DNA of 6,720 nucleotides from Candidatus Woesearchaeota archaeon (GTDB lineage: Archaea; Nanobdellota; Nanobdellia; Woesearchaeales; WJKV01), in NCBI GenBank assembly GCA_019323495.1, contig JAHWHE010000067.1, positions 1 through 6,720 of the forward strand, written 5' to 3'. The notes under the pieces were generated by a model, which was not told where the DNA came from, searched no databases, and saw nothing but the letters and a program-made list of their open reading frames with translations. Every line of letters starts with the position of its first letter. Position 1 is the stretch's first letter. A program made the position numbers and the translations under genes. Positions 6,436-6,720 of the stretch are shown here, in pieces.

Positions 6436-6720
6436 TTTTTCTTTACTTCTATTATCCAGATTCCCAAACCAAGATGTTTTCTGTCTAGCTTTTCAGTTAT
6501 GTCCAGCGATCTTAGATATTTCTTGACTATGTCTTTGTCAGCTTTGTCTTTGATCCTCTTCAAGGCTTGTTTTGCAGATCTTCTTGCTCTGTTATAATCT
6601 TCCTTCCACAACGTATCTTTATAATCAATGAACTTGATTATCTTGTCTTTGAAAGCTGTATATCCTTTGTTAGTTTTGTCCAGCGTTTCATAATCTTCGT
6701 ATATCTTCGTTGGCTTATAC
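6432..6720 (-). CDS. C-terminal part of a lysine-rich hypothetical protein, 5' partial at the right edge
   Basis: On the minus strand an open frame enters from the right edge (first full codon 6719-6717) and ends with TGA at 6434-6432, giving 95 codons. The TGA overlaps the SET gene's ATG by four bases. The protein is strongly charged and mostly helical, with a Lys/Arg-rich stretch around residues 43-68 (for example RARRSAKQALKRIKDKADK), and ends with a more hydrophobic strand, LGLGIWIIEVKKK. I do not recognise a family from this fragment. The other minus-strand frame read from the edge stops at once, and this frame has no internal stops. The coupling to the SET gene means the two are co-transcribed, so the product may act with, or be a substrate of, the methyltransferase; this is only contextual inference. 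Confidence 0.72.
   Translation of the reverse strand, partial: YKPTKIYEDYETLDKTNKGYTAFKDKIIKFIDYKDTLWKEDYNRARRSAKQALKRIKDKADKDIVKKYLRSLDITEKLDRKHLGLGIWIIEVKKK

Noticed and set aside
6346..6597. 83-codon plus-strand frame rich in Phe, Leu and Ser that resembles a membrane protein
   Set aside because: It is the antisense of the start of the SET gene and the lysine-rich upstream gene. AAA/AAG-rich coding on one strand yields Phe/Leu-rich frames on the other.

Overview
The window looks like a piece of a compact archaeal genome, most likely a DPANN-type lineage (Woesearchaeota/Pacearchaeota-like). This placement is inferred from the layout and from protein style, not from a marker gene. Three plus-strand genes each have an AT-rich TATA-like box in the short gap before them, and two of the boxes sit about 26-27 bases before the ATG, the geometry of leaderless archaeal transcripts. 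The long first protein is a cysteine-rich, multi-domain, probably extracytoplasmic protein of a style I associate with DPANN genomes.

Layout: (1) 1-3609 (+), the 3' part of a very large gene. The frame is open to the left edge, so the N-terminus is missing. It carries a Q-rich stretch, an amphipathic/hydrophobic segment, several cysteine-pair modules, an EF-hand-like loop and a C-terminal six-cysteine module with exactly the spacing of beta-defensins. (2) 3648-4508 (+), a short RlmN/Cfr-like radical SAM protein that lacks the usual N-terminal domain and has Ser where the family has one of its two catalytic cysteines. (3) 4542-5234 (+) and (4) 5270-5890 (+), two soluble-looking proteins I do not recognise. 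(5) 5893-6435 (-), a compact SET-domain protein methyltransferase with a post-SET zinc motif, converging on gene 4 with only 2 bases between the stop codons. (6) 6432-6720 (-), the C-terminal 95 codons of a lysine-rich protein whose stop overlaps the SET start (ATGA), so the two minus-strand genes form an operon.

The plus-strand genes are closely spaced (33-37 base gaps), but each appears to have its own promoter, so they need not be one operon. Two encoded proteins are predicted SAM-dependent methyl-transfer enzymes with unknown targets (RNA-type radical SAM, and protein lysine SET), but they lie on opposite strands and I see no direct evidence that they work together. No RNA genes, CRISPR arrays, insertion sequences or attachment sites were seen, and no gene-free stretch exceeds 40 bases.
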